Position numbers and translations under genes: made by a program. From NCBI GenBank assembly GCA_037576195.1, contig CM075101.1, positions 28,148,001-28,212,000 of the forward strand: DNA of 64,000 nucleotides, in the 5' to 3' direction. The stretch comes from Phytoseiulus persimilis. Taxonomy: Eukaryota; Arthropoda; Arachnida; Mesostigmata; Phytoseiidae. This document shows positions 54,299 through 63,341 of the stretch, piece after piece. Under the pieces are notes generated by a model. That model was not told where the DNA came from and made no database searches. It saw nothing but the letters and a program-made list of their open reading frames with translations. Numbering within the stretch: position 1 is the first letter of the stretch; every line of letters begins with the position of its first letter.

Positions 54299-57150
54299 AT
54301 GGGTATGGGTATGGGTTTATTGATCTTGACTCGGATCGAGATATGTACAGGTTTACATTCTGTTCGAGTCAGCCTTTCATTTCAGGTGCTTCCGCAGATC
54401 GTTTGGTCTCCTTTTCCCACTTTTCGAGGGCAAGCTTTGTCTTGTACACTAGCGATGGGTCTTGCATTTCCTCTGGGAGGCCGAGTGCTTTGAGAAAATC
54501 ATCGTCTGTGTAGTACGCGTCATTGCATTCGAAGATTATGTGTTGTACAGTCTCTTCGTATGTGCCGCATCTCGGGCAGGTGTTGTTGCCCTGTTGTTCG
54601 GAAAGTCCTCTAGTTGGCAGCATTCCTGCTCTTGCTAGGGCTAGTAGAGCATCTCCTCTTCGATTGCCGTAGAGGTAAGACCTTGTACCGGGGGAGGTTT
54701 TACCCCTGCGGTATAGGCTCAGGCTGTTTTTTAGAAGCATGTCTCGCCTCCAGCCGTGCTCCTGCATTTCTTTAACTCTCTTTTTTATCAGTGAGTTATA
54801 TGCGTTTAGGGCTGGTGTTCCTTGACTCGATGTTGGTGGCTCGATCCGGTCACAGCCGTATTGTTGGCTTAGTGTCTGCGTTCGGGTGCAGAGTTCAGTC
54901 TGTATTCCGAGTATCTCCATTGTGTTAAGGAGAGATTTTGGCCATCTCTCATCTGGCATGTATTGGATGCGTTTCATGTATCTGAGTTTGCTTTGTGCTT
55001 CCCTGGCTTCGAATAGGGACCATCCAAGCTCTCCCAGTATGAATTCCTTGGCCACTTTGTAGCCTGATATGCCAAGGGCCCAGCGGCCTGCATCACGTTG
55101 AGTTTTTTCCAGTAGGTCCTGTAGTTTCTTCGACGTGACTGTCACCGAGTTACTGTATGTGAGTTTGGCGACTGCGGTCGCTTCCCATTGGGCTTTTGAG
55201 ATTTCGAATCTGTTGAAGCTCCACATGGATGTGGCGTGCATTCTGTGAAGGGCAGTTGTAGCTTGTTGTTGCCAGATACCTTCTTGTTTGTCGAGGTATC
55301 TTCTGCTATCAGATAGTGTGATCCCAAGGTACTTATACTGGTGTACGATTGGGAGGGGCTGTCCTTGTATTTCTAGATTGCTGTGTTCGCCATCGTTCAA
55401 TTTAGAGAATGTAACTATGGCGCTTTTTGCGGGGTTGAAGGTAAGCTTTCTTTCGGTACCGAATTCGCCCGTTATCGACAGTAGCTTCCTCAGTTCGCCC
55501 GCGGATTTTGCCATCAGGACTATGTCGTCGGCAAATAGGAGACCTGGGATGTTGAAGGAACCTTTTTCCCTCAGATCCCATCTCCATTTTTTTGTTCGGA
55601 CTTCGAAGCCTGCTCCACTTTGCGTGAGCCTGGTTCCGAGTTCCGATATGTAGAGGATAAACAGGGTGCTGGAGAGGGGGCAGCCCTGCTTTAGGCCGGA
55701 GCTGGTTTCCACCCATTCTGATGTATGTTCCCCTTCTATGATTATTGTTTTATTCGAGGAGTATAGATCTTGCAGCATCTTTATCCAGTCATTGTTCATT
55801 CCCATCTCGGACAGAATGTTCCATAGTAGGTTTCTGTCGATTCGGTCGAATGCTTTGGTTGCGTCCAAGAAGGCGCAGGTTAGTCCAGTGTTCGTTTTCC
55901 TGGACACCTCGATGGCTGTGGTTAGGACGAATAGGTTGTCATCGCCTCTGCGATTCACACGGAATCCATTTTGCATTTCTCCGAGCAGCCTATTGTCTTC
56001 AGCCCATTGCGAGATTCTATTTGCTAGAATTCTCGCGAAGATTCGGTATAGGACCGGTGATATCGTAATCGGTCGATATGTGTGGAGTTGTCTTTTTTTT
56101 GAGTTCGACTTCTCGATCATCGATACTCTATTTGTTCTCCAGTCGTTCGGAACCTCGTGTTTTCCGGCAAATATGTCGTTGAAGAGCTGTTCGATGTAGG
56201 CTATGCCATGGTCGTCCAGCTCTTTTAGTATTTTGGCCGGAATGTCATCCAATCCACAACTTGAGGTTGGTTTCAGTTTGCTGAGAATCTTCGAGATTTC
56301 TCCTGCGCTGGTGGTGATTCCTGTGGGATTGGGTATCATCTTGCAGGTAGTGGTTGGCTGTGTGATAGGGGTTGCCTCCAGTAGGTCGATGGCAATCTGG
56401 GTTAGGTGCGACGGGAGTAGTTCGGTTGGTACTACTGTCCCGCTGTTATCGATGATCTTTTGTGGTCCGCTCGTTCTCGGTTTGTTTCCGTTTACGAACC
56501 GCCAGAACATCCTGGCCCTCTCGTTTCTCGGGGCGGAGAGAATTTCATTCAGCGTTTTGGAGTCTCGCTTGTGTATTTCTCTCTCGCCCTCCTCTCTCAC
56601 GTCTTGCTGTGCTGTTCGGTAGGCTAGCTCGGCGTTGATTCTGTCGGGTTCGGATTGAGAAGCGCGGGCTGTTCTCCATTGTTTGTTTTTTATTTTTCGG
56701 ATTTTAAGAAGTTCGGAGATGCGCTCAGAGTACACCATTGGTCGGTCTCTGAGTTTTATTTTGCGGCTTGTGCGCTGTATGCTGTCGTGAATGGTTTCAC
56801 GCAGTTGTTCGTACGTGGTTTCTGCTTGCTCCCGTTTTTGTTGGAGTTCTTCGCAGATCCGTGCACTTGCTCTTTTGGGATCAATCAGCGTCACTTTGCG
56901 GGGCTGAGTTGAGGGAGCTGCTTGGTTGATACCGATCTGTACTCTGAGTAGGTTATGGTCACTTATTGTTGTGATTTCTCTACGTTCATCGATATGCATC
57001 CAGTTGACTTTCTCAAGCGCTTTAGCGTTGACTATGATCATGTCAATTGTTTCGTCTACCGAAACCCATATGCGATTCTCACCGACAGAATCCCGTATTC
57101 TTCGAATCCTGCCCTCGTCGGACTCGACCATGCGCGAGAAAACGGAGTAT
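54299..57150 (-). mobile_element. Non-LTR retrotransposon (LINE), 5'-truncated, long intact frame
   Basis: The element runs on the reverse strand from about 57150 to a tail of ATCAATAAA followed by CCCATA repeats (plus-strand 54299-54325). It keeps only the last part of the endonuclease and all of the reverse transcriptase. I found no convincing target-site duplication. Its 3' end is shared, with divergence, with tails at 28.58 kb and 62.02 kb. Confidence 0.8.
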
Positions 57151-57188
57151 GATCTATTTTGAACGGAGGCGGAATGAGCCTGATTCAA
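54369..57188 (-). CDS. LINE polyprotein: partial endonuclease plus reverse transcriptase
   Basis: The 939-codon frame starts in the C-terminal part of an apurinic-type endonuclease (ETIDMIIVNAKA, then TTISDHNLL, the SDH motif, near residue 80). It continues into a reverse transcriptase: KPTSSCGLDDIPAKILK, TYRPITISPVLYRIFARI, CAFLDATKAFDRIDR with the first catalytic Asp, SSGLKQGCPLSSTLF, GLLFADDIVLM with the FADD core, and HQYKYLGITLSD. The tail has a CCHC-type finger (CPRCGTYEETVQHIIFEC). There is no stop or shift in the polymerase, so the copy inserted recently. The N-terminal endonuclease and any ORF1 are missing, so it cannot move by itself. The first residues may read from flanking DNA. 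The clade is not assigned. Confidence 0.85.
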   Translation of the reverse strand: MNQAHSASVQNRSYSVFSRMVESDEGRIRRIRDSVGENRIWVSVDETIDMIIVNAKALEKVNWMHIDERREITTISDHNLLRVQIGINQAAPSTQPRKVTLIDPKRASARICEELQQKREQAETTYEQLRETIHDSIQRTSRKIKLRDRPMVYSERISELLKIRKIKNKQWRTARASQSEPDRINAELAYRTAQQDVREEGEREIHKRDSKTLNEILSAPRNERARMFWRFVNGNKPRTSGPQKIIDNSGTVVPTELLPSHLTQIAIDLLEATPITQPTTTCKMIPNPTGITTSAGEISKILSKLKPTSSCGLDDIPAKILKELDDHGIAYIEQLFNDIFAGKHEVPNDWRTNRVSMIEKSNSKKRQLHTYRPITISPVLYRIFARILANRISQWAEDNRLLGEMQNGFRVNRRGDDNLFVLTTAIEVSRKTNTGLTCAFLDATKAFDRIDRNLLWNILSEMGMNNDWIKMLQDLYSSNKTIIIEGEHTSEWVETSSGLKQGCPLSSTLFILYISELGTRLTQSGAGFEVRTKKWRWDLREKGSFNIPGLLFADDIVLMAKSAGELRKLLSITGEFGTERKLTFNPAKSAIVTFSKLNDGEHSNLEIQGQPLPIVHQYKYLGITLSDSRRYLDKQEGIWQQQATTALHRMHATSMWSFNRFEISKAQWEATAVAKLTYSNSVTVTSKKLQDLLEKTQRDAGRWALGISGYKVAKEFILGELGWSLFEAREAQSKLRYMKRIQYMPDERWPKSLLNTMEILGIQTELCTRTQTLSQQYGCDRIEPPTSSQGTPALNAYNSLIKKRVKEMQEHGWRRDMLLKNSLSLYRRGKTSPGTRSYLYGNRRGDALLALARAGMLPTRGLSEQQGNNTCPRCGTYEETVQHIIFECNDAYYTDDDFLKALGLPEEMQDPSLVYKTKLALEKWEKETKRSAEAPEMKG

Positions 57189-57189
57189 A

Positions 57190-59186
57190 TCTCAATCCTG
57201 AATCAATCCGAAATCTCAATCTCGATCTAACTCATGGATCCCAATTCGATATCAGCAGCCTTGTTCCATACTCTCATCGATCCATGGAATCGATGAAATG
57301 GGCCACTCGGAAGGTTAGGAAAGGCTAGAAACCGGGATATAGGCACTTCTAGACAATTATGGCATTCTGCGTGAAACCCCTGTCTCTGGTGATGAGTTAG
57401 AGCTTTCTGACTTCTGGGGTGTCCTTCGGAGTCGTCAGGCTGTGATCCACCGTGGGAACAGGTCGATCTCATCGAAATTGCGGAGCGAGAAAAGTGTGTG
57501 GAGAGAGTCGCGGCATTTTCGCTTTGGGCTCCTACCACGACCAAGTCACCGAAATTGCCTGGTGAGCGATCGCCAGAAAGGCGGTGGAATGGGAGAGAAA
57601 TTCCAGAGAGCGCCCCGGAGAACGAAAAAACTAGCCGGCAACGGCCTGCGTTAACGCGACGTCGCTTTCTGCGCCGGCAGGTTCTCTTGGCACGCCTCGA
57701 CGGGGTAGCAGCCTAAGAGAACACTCACAGGGTCGCTGCCTAAGAGAACACTCACAGGGTCGCTGCTTGAATACTGATTCTCGTCAATCGTAGCTTATCG
57801 CCAACTCCTTGAAGACTCGGAACAAGCTGCGACAGCGCTGGGAATTATTTATTTCGCAATACAGGTTATCTCTGAAAGTAGTTCCGAGCCCTCTTCAGTC
57901 ACTCAGTGACACGGGTACAGACGGCATTCCTCTGCGAGAGCAAAGGTCGTTGTCATCCCATCCGTGAGAGTGCCAAGAAACTAAAAACACAGTTGCCAGC
58001 TGCTCAACTCGACAATTGAAGAGCCAAGGTGCGAAACGTCGTAACTCCGAATTTGTAAAAATCGAGCTGTCATCCAGACATTCATGGAACCGATTTCAGA
58101 CAACGTTTTTTTGCGCTTTTTCCGGATCCCTACTCTCATCGTTCCTGTCCACTTCCCAAAAGGAGCGCAAATGATGTTGTCGGGATTCGGTTCGAATTTC
58201 TGAATTCCTGACTGACAACTCTACTCTCAGAAAAATGGAGTTGCGACCTTTTGCATCTGGGCTCTTCGATTGTACTACTGAATACTCTCCATGACTGGTC
58301 CTGTTCTTTCCAGCATCCACCTTCGTCAATATGGAATCCACAGCCACCTTCTCGAGGTGAGACCTTCACTTCAACTTACTTCTCGAGCTTGACACATTCT
58401 GGAAGTATGCCTGCTTTTCTTAGCGGAGGATATGATAAAGGAAAGAACCACATGAGTTGTGAACAATCTTCTCGGTTAAAGTCGACGTAGCAAGCGGAAA
58501 GCTCCGCCAAGCAGGCTAAACAGAGGTAGCACCAGACTGAAGCTCGGGAATCTTTGGCGGCCCAGAGGAAGATGAAAAGCGTGCCTAATCATCCTCGCTG
58601 CTTATCGACACCGGGTTGGTTTTTGAAATACGAGATATCGGCACCGCGTCGTGTATTTCATCGAGCCTGCGAAACAAGGACATGAAAATCATGAGTCGGT
58701 TTTTCCTCCGATCGTCCTGTCTTAAACGAGTGGGAAAATATCGCCAACGTATGATGAGAACTGACCATCGAGGACTCGAATCAGCTAACGGGGGAGTACG
58801 ATTCATGATAATCAGACGTGGTTCTCCGAGAGGCGCTGAGCTTGTCATGAGTACTTGAAGCCAAAGGGATGGATCAGCCGAAAGCAATGATTTCTCATTC
58901 GATGATCGGTTCACCCAAATCGCAGAGCCCTTACTTCGTAAGTTCGACGGCCACAAAGTCCCATCGGAGATGGTTCGTCGAGAGCAATCATACTGTTCGA
59001 TAACGGCAGGGCGCGGAAAGGGTATCCGCTGTCTTGACAGCGGAGCAACTTTGCTATAACAAAGGCTTCCGAGCTCCACCAACGGCACTGACTCCTCTTT
59101 TGCGCAATTCGGGGCTTCCCTCGAATTTCCGCTCGTGACGGCTTGTGGGATTGGAAGCATCGGAGGAGCAGTTTGCCATTTGTACC
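57190..59186. other. 2-kb stretch without a supported gene
   Basis: Short frames only, apart from a 213-codon reverse frame (58585-59226) that overlaps the first CUB-gene exon antisense and has no domain. A 27-bp duplication lies at 57711-57764. Confidence 0.4.
57711..57764. repeat. Perfect 27-bp tandem duplication
   Basis: Two exact copies of a 27-bp unit (GCCTAAGAGAACACTCACAG... ending GGTCGCT) stand head to tail, at 57711-57737 and 57738-57764. Exact identity implies a recent slip or unequal exchange. Confidence 0.9.
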
Positions 59187-60696
59187 ATGTTCGCTCATTA
59201 CATTTTAGCACTGGTGTTCGCGGCATCAGCGAGAGCTATGCCCAATCGCCGCACAGAAGGTAATCTGAAAGGTATCCCAGTGTTTGAGTGAAGCTTTTTA
59301 CAAACAAAGATTCCGCATTTGTTGACGTTGGCTGTCTTATGTGCCCGGAATGTGTCTTTCACTCGTCTCCGGAGGGACCGAGTTGACGGCCCGTTCCAGC
59401 TACGAAACAGCCGGTCTCGAGCTTGTCGTCTGGTGGTCATTTCAAACGGAAAGTTTTTCGAATGGCCGTGGCTGCCGTGCTTAAGAGGGCTCGTTCTCTC
59501 TTAAGGTTTCAGCCCCGAAATTTTCTTCCGGAGTGTGCCGCGGGATTTCCCCAAACTGAAATTCGCTGATTCTGAATGCAACTCGACAAAAGGCCGCAAA
59601 GGAATTTGCGTAGGATATCCCGAATGTCGAGGAGAAGATGCCGTCAGAGAAGGATCCTGCTCTGGTGGTTTCGGAACCTGCTGCGTTTGTGAGTATCAAA
59701 CCCTCCGTAGACTCCGTCGACTCGCATGAAGAACGGTTGAAAATCCTCTCAGAACCGCGATATTGTCGTGTCAGGTATTAGGGCAGTCATGTTTCCAGAC
59801 TTGCTTGAACCATCGGATCCCGAACAGAAAACCGAATCCACCGTGAGCGACTGGGGCTCGTTTTTCTCAAACCCGGACTTCCCTTCGCCGACCCCCCTCG
59901 CTGAATCTTCCGTACAAATCCGAATCGAACAAGATGTTTGCCAGATTCGACTCGACTTCGAGGAACTGGACCTGCCTGATAACACCGTATTCAAGACCAG
60001 TGTTAGCGGCACCGTTGTCGCGCCGATACTTTCTGGGAACAACACCGGGCAGCATAGTAAGCTACTGATGCCCTATTTGAACCACCTGGAGCTCTCGAGC
60101 CGCTCGTCATGAGACCTCTATCGAACTTAATTCACGTTTCGTACATCCTCCAGTGATTGTCAATGTCGGTGATGAGTCCCCGAGGCAAGCATGGATCGTG
60201 CTCAGCATCTCAGGTCCTTTCGCCTTGAAGACTTGGAATATACACCTCACGAATGTGTTTTGTTATTCATCCTTGACGGGTGAGTGGCCAGTCGCAACGC
60301 TGTGCCAGGGATGAGTCATGTTCGACATGTCAATGCTTCCGTGATCAAGACTTTCGTGATTTCTCGCCTGAACTCCCCATCTCTGGTGACCTCTCTATCT
60401 TGTCAACGAAATGAGTTGTACCAATCAAGTGAGTTCTCTTCCAGCACCAGCAGGATGTACTCAGTATTTCCTGTCTCCTATCGGCCGTATTCGCTCTCTG
60501 AGTGTTAACTCCGTCGAGTCTTCGTCTTATGCTGTCTGTCTTCGATCTAAGAATCCGAGAGGAAATCTCTTATCGCTGAGATCATTCGCATCTGGAGCTA
60601 CCTGCGGCAGCTCTGTACAAATCCCTGCCGGTGTCGCGCCGAACGGTGGGGAAGTTCCCGCTAGGATTTGCGCGAATGACAATGTGCAACTGAGCT
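59187..60696 (+). CDS. Secreted CUB-domain protein with an N-terminal Cys-rich motif, five or more exons
   Basis: Exons are 59187-59259, 59506-59688, 59799-60056 (or from 59775), 60154-60279 and 60445-60696, all joined in phase 1. Exon 1 is a signal peptide (MFAHYILALVFAASARA). Exon 2 has a small clip-like Cys block: SECNSTKGRKGICVGYPEC, then GSCSGGFGTCC. Exon 3 gives CUB-type sequence SFFSNPDFPSP and DVCQIRLDFEEL. Across intron 3 the hallmark NTGQHM is completed, and across intron 4 SSLTAPAGCTQYF. Exon 5 holds IPAGVAPNGGEVPARIC. The order matches the arthropod family of secreted proteins with CUB domains in which GTNTGQH and P-GC-QYF recur. The function of that family is mostly unknown. The donor after exon 5 (60697) leads to an exon near 60765 that I could not join in frame, so the 3' end is open. 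Confidence 0.7.
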
Positions 60697-61299
60697 GTAA
60701 GTAGGAACAAAACTCGATGGAGGAAATATGCTGTTCACACCAAGCAGTCCTCCTTGTTTTCAGGAGCTACGGAAGCTCTCAAAACATCGAACTATCGATC
60801 AGTGTCGGGCATGATTCTGATCATAGAATCCGAATTGATTTTCACGATCTTTTGAGTATCACACATCTAATACAATTCAATACTCCAATCCGGAACATAC
60901 GTACTGCTTTCTTCTCAAATCAGAGTTGTTCAAGGATCTCTGAGAATCAGGAGCAAATCTGATTCCCATATGTGTCCTGATATCCGATCGTGATTCTCGG
61001 ACCGCATCATGCCCATCACTGCACTCGACAAATCAATGTCCCTCGCCTCCACATACATCCACGGGCAACTCACTCATCTCGATCTCCTCGGTTTGGACTT
61101 TGACGAGATTTCTCGTACTTCCAGATAAAGTTTCGGGACCGTTGGTGCTGTACATGAAAGCAGCTCCTGGCCGGAGAGGCGTTGAATTCCAGTATGATCT
61201 GTGAACCAGCTCTCAAGAATACAAAGTTCATCAAAACTACGGAGTCCTCGGATATTCTGAATCGCCGCAAAAAACTTGCATCCCTGAAGATCATCGAGC
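60697..61299. other. Probable 3' part of the CUB gene; exons unresolved
   Basis: After a GTAAGT donor at 60697 and an acceptor CTTGTTTTCAG ending at 60764, a frame with SYGSSQNIELSISVGHDSD looks like the end of a CUB domain, but joining it needs one base more than exon 5 offers. A missed micro-exon, an alternative donor or an assembly error could explain this. Confidence 0.35.
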
Positions 61300-61834
61300 T
61301 CAGGGGTCGACAACCAGTTGTCCGCGGCTCCGTTCCCGATCCTCCGGTGACACAGGAGATCTCGGTGCAGGCGCAGAAAAATCATAGTGCTGTGAGGTGT
61401 ACCGAGAACTCTCTCAATTGAGAGTTTTACCTCTCGAGCTCCAAGGGAATCGACGAAAAAGGGTAGGGAGCTCGACACGTTCTTTCGTGGCTGATTGAGC
61501 TTCAACCGCCCATCAGCATATTCACGTCGGAGTTCCGTGAGATCGATGTTCGTGTCTGCCCTTGGGTTGACAGGGTCAATCTGTTCCGAGGATTCAACGG
61601 GGACGACCTTCTGAATGAATCAGTTCTAAACCAATAAACCAGCAGGGAGAGAATTATTTTGTTTACCTCCCTCGTTTTTGCCAATTTGCGGACGGGGGAG
61701 CGACTTGCGAGCGGAGCTTCATAGCAAGCTAGGGCCGTCGTAAACACCAGCGTATTTGAGCGATATGCCGTACGTTGCACTGAGTGCTTTCTTCGATCAG
61801 ACCCCTCAAATTCATTGTTTATAAGCTCCCGCAT
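61300..61834 (-). CDS. Uncharacterised protein, three exons with 41- and 56-nt introns (145 aa)
   Basis: Exons in order are 61834-61667, 61610-61431 and 61389-61300. Donors are GTAAAC and GTAAAA, acceptors TTCATTCAG and CCTCACAG, and all are phase 0. Exon 1 from ATG 61834 encodes MRELINNEFEGSDRRKHSV and a short hydrophobic stretch, NTLVFTTALACYEAPLA. Exon 2 encodes PVESSEQIDPVNPRADTNID, LTELRREYADGRLKLNQPRK and SLPFFVDSLGARE. Exon 3 ends in PAPRSPVSPEDRERSRGQLV and a TGA. I recognise no family. Three exact in-phase joins with coding-like composition support it, although the introns are near the minimum for splicing. More 5' exons may exist. Confidence 0.5.
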
Positions 61835-62016
61835 GGAATCGAAGCTTTGCACGGAAATGCAAGAGTGAGTGATTGTGAACCTAGCGATGCTTCCGATTGA
61901 TCCTTATTTCAGCTAGGGGATCCAAGGCAATCAAAGATGACGGAAGTTCTTAAAGAAGTGTCATCAGCATCCGTGTTAACAACATCAATGTGGACTGTGT
62001 TGAGCTAACTTCTCGT
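61835..62016. other. Short gap; possible plus-strand start exon
   Basis: After a TTATTTCAG acceptor (61906-61914) a plus-strand ATG at about 61938 opens a 24-codon frame (MTEVLKEVSSASVLTTSMW) that ends at a TAA unless it is spliced. It could be the first exon of the gene whose next exon is at 62271, but the phase is not resolved. Confidence 0.25.
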
Positions 62017-62215
62017 CATGTTTATCTCTTGATCCTCCAATCAGTTATCTACATTCCCTCTGATATACATATCACATGGGACCCAGTTCCTGGGGCGATT
62101 TAGTCCAGCGGATCTCTCGGGTTTCTTTTTCCCATTCTTCCAGGGTCATTCTCGTATCCCTCTATGTCTCCTGGCTGCGCTATCTCGATCCCCAGTCCTG
62201 ATCTCCAGGAGTGAC
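62017..62215 (-). pseudogene. 3' fragment of the same LINE family as 54.3 kb
   Basis: Reverse-strand sequence reads TRMTLEEWEKETREIRW and then a TGA. It aligns with the end of the 54.3-kb LINE protein (TKLALEKWEKETKRSAE). The following 3' UTR contains AATGTAGATAACTGATTGG and AGGATCAAGAGATAAACATGAC, matching the tail at 28.58 kb. Upstream coding sequence is frameshifted and soon unrecognisable. Confidence 0.6.
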
Positions 62216-62270
62216 GCGGAGGATACCAACAGAGCAGATACAGCTCGCGAAGGTTCAGTTTTCTTGTCAG

Positions 62271-62766
62271 GCGAGCGAGCCGCGCCCAAAGTGCGTAGCG
62301 TAACCAGCACGGAGCTCCAGAAGCTGAAGCCTCACGATGCTATATTCGACGAGGCAAGCCTCATGACATTGACCGTCAGTCTTCCAGCAAGGCGCGACAT
62401 GCCTGTCGATATTGCCAAGGAACGCAAGACGATCAGCGTTTTGCTAACAAACTTTCCCGAAAGATTTCTACAGCAAGACGAAGCCGTTGGAGAAATTCAG
62501 CGAGCTCATTCACGTAAGCGGCCGATCTCTCAGAGCTGGCTTTCAAACCCGTTCCTGCAAATCCAATGCTATTCGAACGCTGCTCGCGGCTACGCCGATC
62601 CCGGTCTACGGCTGAGGCGCGTGGATTTTTCGAGAATGTATTAATGAATGCTGAAACATGCGAAAACCGGTCGAGAGCGAAGCTGCAGTCAGCAGCCAGA
62701 ATCGGGGGACAAATCAGGGAGCCTCTCAGAAAAATTCTGAGAACTTCGGAATCGATGCATGAATGA
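62271..62766 (+). CDS. Uncharacterised plus-strand gene fragment
   Basis: Exon 62271-62513 is bounded by a strong acceptor (TTTTCTTGTCAG) and a GTAAGC donor. It encodes coding-like sequence: STELQKLKPHDAIFDEASLM, LPARRDMPVDIAKERKTISV and FPERFLQQDEAVGEIQRAH. A second frame in another register runs from about 62534 to a TGA at 62764-62766 (LAFKPVPANPMLFERCSRLR, then RIGGQIREPLRKILRTSESM). The nearest CAG would leave an impossible 20-nt intron. A later acceptor (for example after 62690) or a frameshift must link them. No known domain. The 5' exon is not found. Confidence 0.4.
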
Positions 62767-63313
62767 GGCTGCCGCGGAACCTGTTCTCTGGAGCACTTCC
62801 CGCGGATCCAAATATTTCCAAGGAAAGGAACAAGAGGAGTGGTTGTTACAGGATGTGGGTCCTCGGACGCTGATCCCGTGGCCGAGTTCGCCGAGGGAGT
62901 CTTTCACCGGACTTCCAGGTCCTTGAAATAGATTTCAGGAGCCTCCAGATCATGGAGATGATCCCAGGGTCGGGGCCGAGAATTCTTTTTCCGCACCACC
63001 CCGGTACGGCAATTCATTTTCCGTACCGGGTGGTTCAGAAATTCAATTTGTGCGAAAATTCATTCTCCGTACTCCGGTAAATGACGTCTACGCCTCAGCC
63101 TTGTTCCGGGCCGCTGCCAAGAGCTTCGAGGAAATCAGCGGGAAATCTTTCGGTCGGGAATGATATCTTGGTCGTTGGCGGAGATGGTTTGCCAGCTCCT
63201 ATCTTGGGAAGTATGGAAGTCGTCGATGGTACAAAGAAGTGAGGAGCTTTCGGTTTGTGACAGAACCACGAAGTGAAAATACCTGAGGTCGATTATAAAT
63301 AAGGTACAATATA
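62767..63313. other. Short intergenic stretch with a strong hairpin
   Basis: No supported frame. It contains the hairpin at 62995-63034 and near-repeats of AATTCATTTTCCGTACC just after it. Confidence 0.45.
62995..63034. repeat. Hairpin: 14-bp stem, one-base bulge, 11-nt loop
   Basis: ACCACCCCGGTACGG (62995-63009) pairs with CCGTACCGGGTGGT (63021-63034) with a single extra C. The loop is AT-rich. A related CCGTACTCCGG word follows at about 63067. Confidence 0.8.
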
Positions 63314-63319
63314 TTTATT
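63314..63319 (-). terminator. AATAAA poly(A) signal of the alanine-rich gene
   Basis: Reverse-strand AATAAA 23 nt past the stop codon of the gene that runs off the window end, giving a very short 3' UTR. Confidence 0.75.
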
Positions 63320-63341
63320 CATTCAATTTTTCCGTTTCGTC

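Noticed and set aside
58585..59226. 213-codon reverse frame
   Set aside because: It overlaps the signal-peptide exon of the CUB gene antisense and has no recognisable motif.
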